From positions 496,001 through 560,000 of the forward strand of contig OZ242280.1 of the NCBI GenBank assembly GCA_965207345.1: a stretch of DNA of 64,000 nt. Direction: 5' to 3'. Origin of the DNA: G965207345 sp965207345 (lineage in GTDB: Bacteria; Pseudomonadota; Gammaproteobacteria; PS1; Pseudothioglobaceae). Positions 63,302 through 64,000 of this stretch are shown here, piece by piece; within the stretch, counting starts at the first letter, position 1, and the number at the start of each line of letters is the position of its first letter. The notes below the pieces were generated by a model. The model did no database searches. It saw nothing but the letters and a program-made list of their open reading frames with translations, and was not told where the DNA came from. The position numbers were made by a program, and so were the translations under genes.

Positions 63302-63787
63302 TCAAGCAATATATGCCTTGTGAATAATCACGCTCTCTAATGGCACATCACTGTGTCCATCTCTGACACTGGTTGCAACTTTTTTAATTGCATTTACCGC
63401 TTTGTAGCCAGCAATGACTTCTCCAAATACGCAATACCCCCAACCATCTTGGCCGGGATAGTCTAAAAACTTATTATCAGTCACATTAATAAAAAATTGC
63501 GAACTCGCAGAATGTGGTGCAGGTGTTCTAGCCATTGCAATACTATATTTTTTATTGCTCAAACCATTTTTTGCTTCATTTTCTATCGCTGGCTTGGTTG
63601 ATTTTTCTTGCATATTTTCATTAAATCCGCCGCTTTGAATCATAAAGTTATCAATCACTCTATGAAAAATAACGTTGTTATAGAAGCCTTCGTTAACATA
63701 ATTGATAAAATTTTTACAAGTAATAGGTGCTTGCGTTTTAAATAGATTAATACTGATATTACCCATATTAGTCTCTAGAATAATCAT
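63302..63787 (-). CDS. ppiB: Peptidyl-prolyl cis-trans isomerase (cyclophilin, cytoplasmic type)
   Basis: This cyclophilin assists protein folding. IILETNMGNISINLF at the start, NNVIFHRVIDNFMIQSGG with the active-site Arg and Gln, and MARTPAPHSASSQFFINV near residue 86 match PpiB. With 161 residues and no signal peptide it is cytoplasmic. An AAGGA site precedes its ATG. dapD lies just upstream and lpxH downstream in one direction, an order seen in other gammaproteobacteria. Confidence 0.94.
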   Translation of the reverse strand: MIILETNMGNISINLFKTQAPITCKNFINYVNEGFYNNVIFHRVIDNFMIQSGGFNENMQEKSTKPAIENEAKNGLSNKKYSIAMARTPAPHSASSQFFINVTDNKFLDYPGQDGWGYCVFGEVIAGYKAVNAIKKVATSVRDGHSDVPLESVIIHKAYIA

Positions 63788-63798
63788 ACATATTTTCC

Positions 63799-64000
63799 TT
63801 ATATATTTCTTAATAGTTCATTAATATTTGTTTTTACTCGCGTTTTTCTATCAACTTGTTTTACAATAATGGCCGAATAAAGAGAATAACTACCATCCTT
63901 TGCAGGCAAGCTACCAGGCACAACAACTGAGCCTGCAGGCACTCTGCCATAAATAATTTCACCTGTTTCTCGGTGAAATATTTTTGTGCTTTGCCCTATA
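63799..64000 (-). CDS. dapD: Tetrahydrodipicolinate N-succinyltransferase, C-terminal part (cut by window edge)
   Basis: The reverse strand from the right edge reads IGQSTKIFHRETGEIIYGRV, then PAGSVVVPGSLPAKDG and a YSLYSAIIVKQVD segment, ending VKTNINELLRNI. This closely follows the C-terminus of DapD, the succinyltransferase of lysine and diaminopimelate synthesis. The stop is at 63799-63801, 12 bases before the ppiB ATG. About three quarters of the gene lies outside the window. Confidence 0.93.
   Translation of the reverse strand, partial: IGQSTKIFHRETGEIIYGRVPAGSVVVPGSLPAKDGSYSLYSAIIVKQVDRKTRVKTNINELLRNI

Overview
The window is an AT-rich, gene-dense piece of a gammaproteobacterial chromosome. 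The gene families, several gene orders (dapD-ppiB-lpxH, the cox2-cox1-cox11-cox3-SURF1 block, yraN beside a BON lipoprotein, hisB-hisH) and the E. coli-type GshA, PyrC and LpxH point to Gammaproteobacteria. The low G+C, scattered biosynthetic genes, frequent TTG/GTG starts and several decaying accessory genes resemble the SUP05/Thioglobus group and related marine symbionts. That placement is an inference from gene content, not a computed phylogeny.

Layout. 1-4.8 kb: argG end, truB, an unknown gene, purD, and a dolP-like lipoprotein with yraN. 5.0-6.2 kb: a three-gene operon of small precursor-like proteins behind a good promoter and strong ribosome binding sites. 6.3-13.9 kb: mnmE, a decayed stretch with a broken pentapeptide-repeat gene, gshA, a Nudix-ThiE fusion, comF, a frameshifted FRG-domain gene and yaaA. 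14.0-20.4 kb: a surface-glycan locus with an ABC flippase-like exporter, an APS kinase, one glycosyltransferase and three tandem family-25 glycosyltransferases. 20.5-24.3 kb: an AddB-like repair nuclease, hslV and engB. 24.6-26.6 kb: a broken Sel1/Hcp-like gene, a long empty stretch and a cold-shock gene. 26.6-44.6 kb: mostly housekeeping and biosynthesis (thiS, hisF, polA, argS, fis, def, plsY, folB, folK, dsbA, thiD, hisC, a NIF3 gene, asd, hisB, hisH, gcvH, gcvT, yciB, tRNA-Leu, ridA), with a fourth precursor-like gene at 41 kb. 44.8-52.2 kb: holB, tmk, a porin with a clear terminator, pyrC, metA, mutY, ribF and an AtpI-like protein. 52.2-59.6 kb: the cytochrome c oxidase operon, heme A synthase and Sco. 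The end holds acyP, an ABC-2 exporter, lpxH, ppiB and the dapD tail.

The most interesting content is a set of four small proteins (5063-6140 and 40975-41259). Each has a leader resembling the nitrile-hydratase-like leader peptide (NHLP) of ribosomal natural products. Each then has a Ser/Thr/Ala/Gly-rich tail built on a three-residue period, and the three operon members share a single one-residue register slip in mid-tail. No modifying enzyme, protease or peptidase-type exporter lies in the window. If these are natural-product precursors, they are processed in trans by enzymes encoded elsewhere. A second point of interest is the glycosyltransferase triplication, in which two 856-bp direct repeats look identical by eye and the copies form mosaics. 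This suggests recent or continuing variation of surface glycans.
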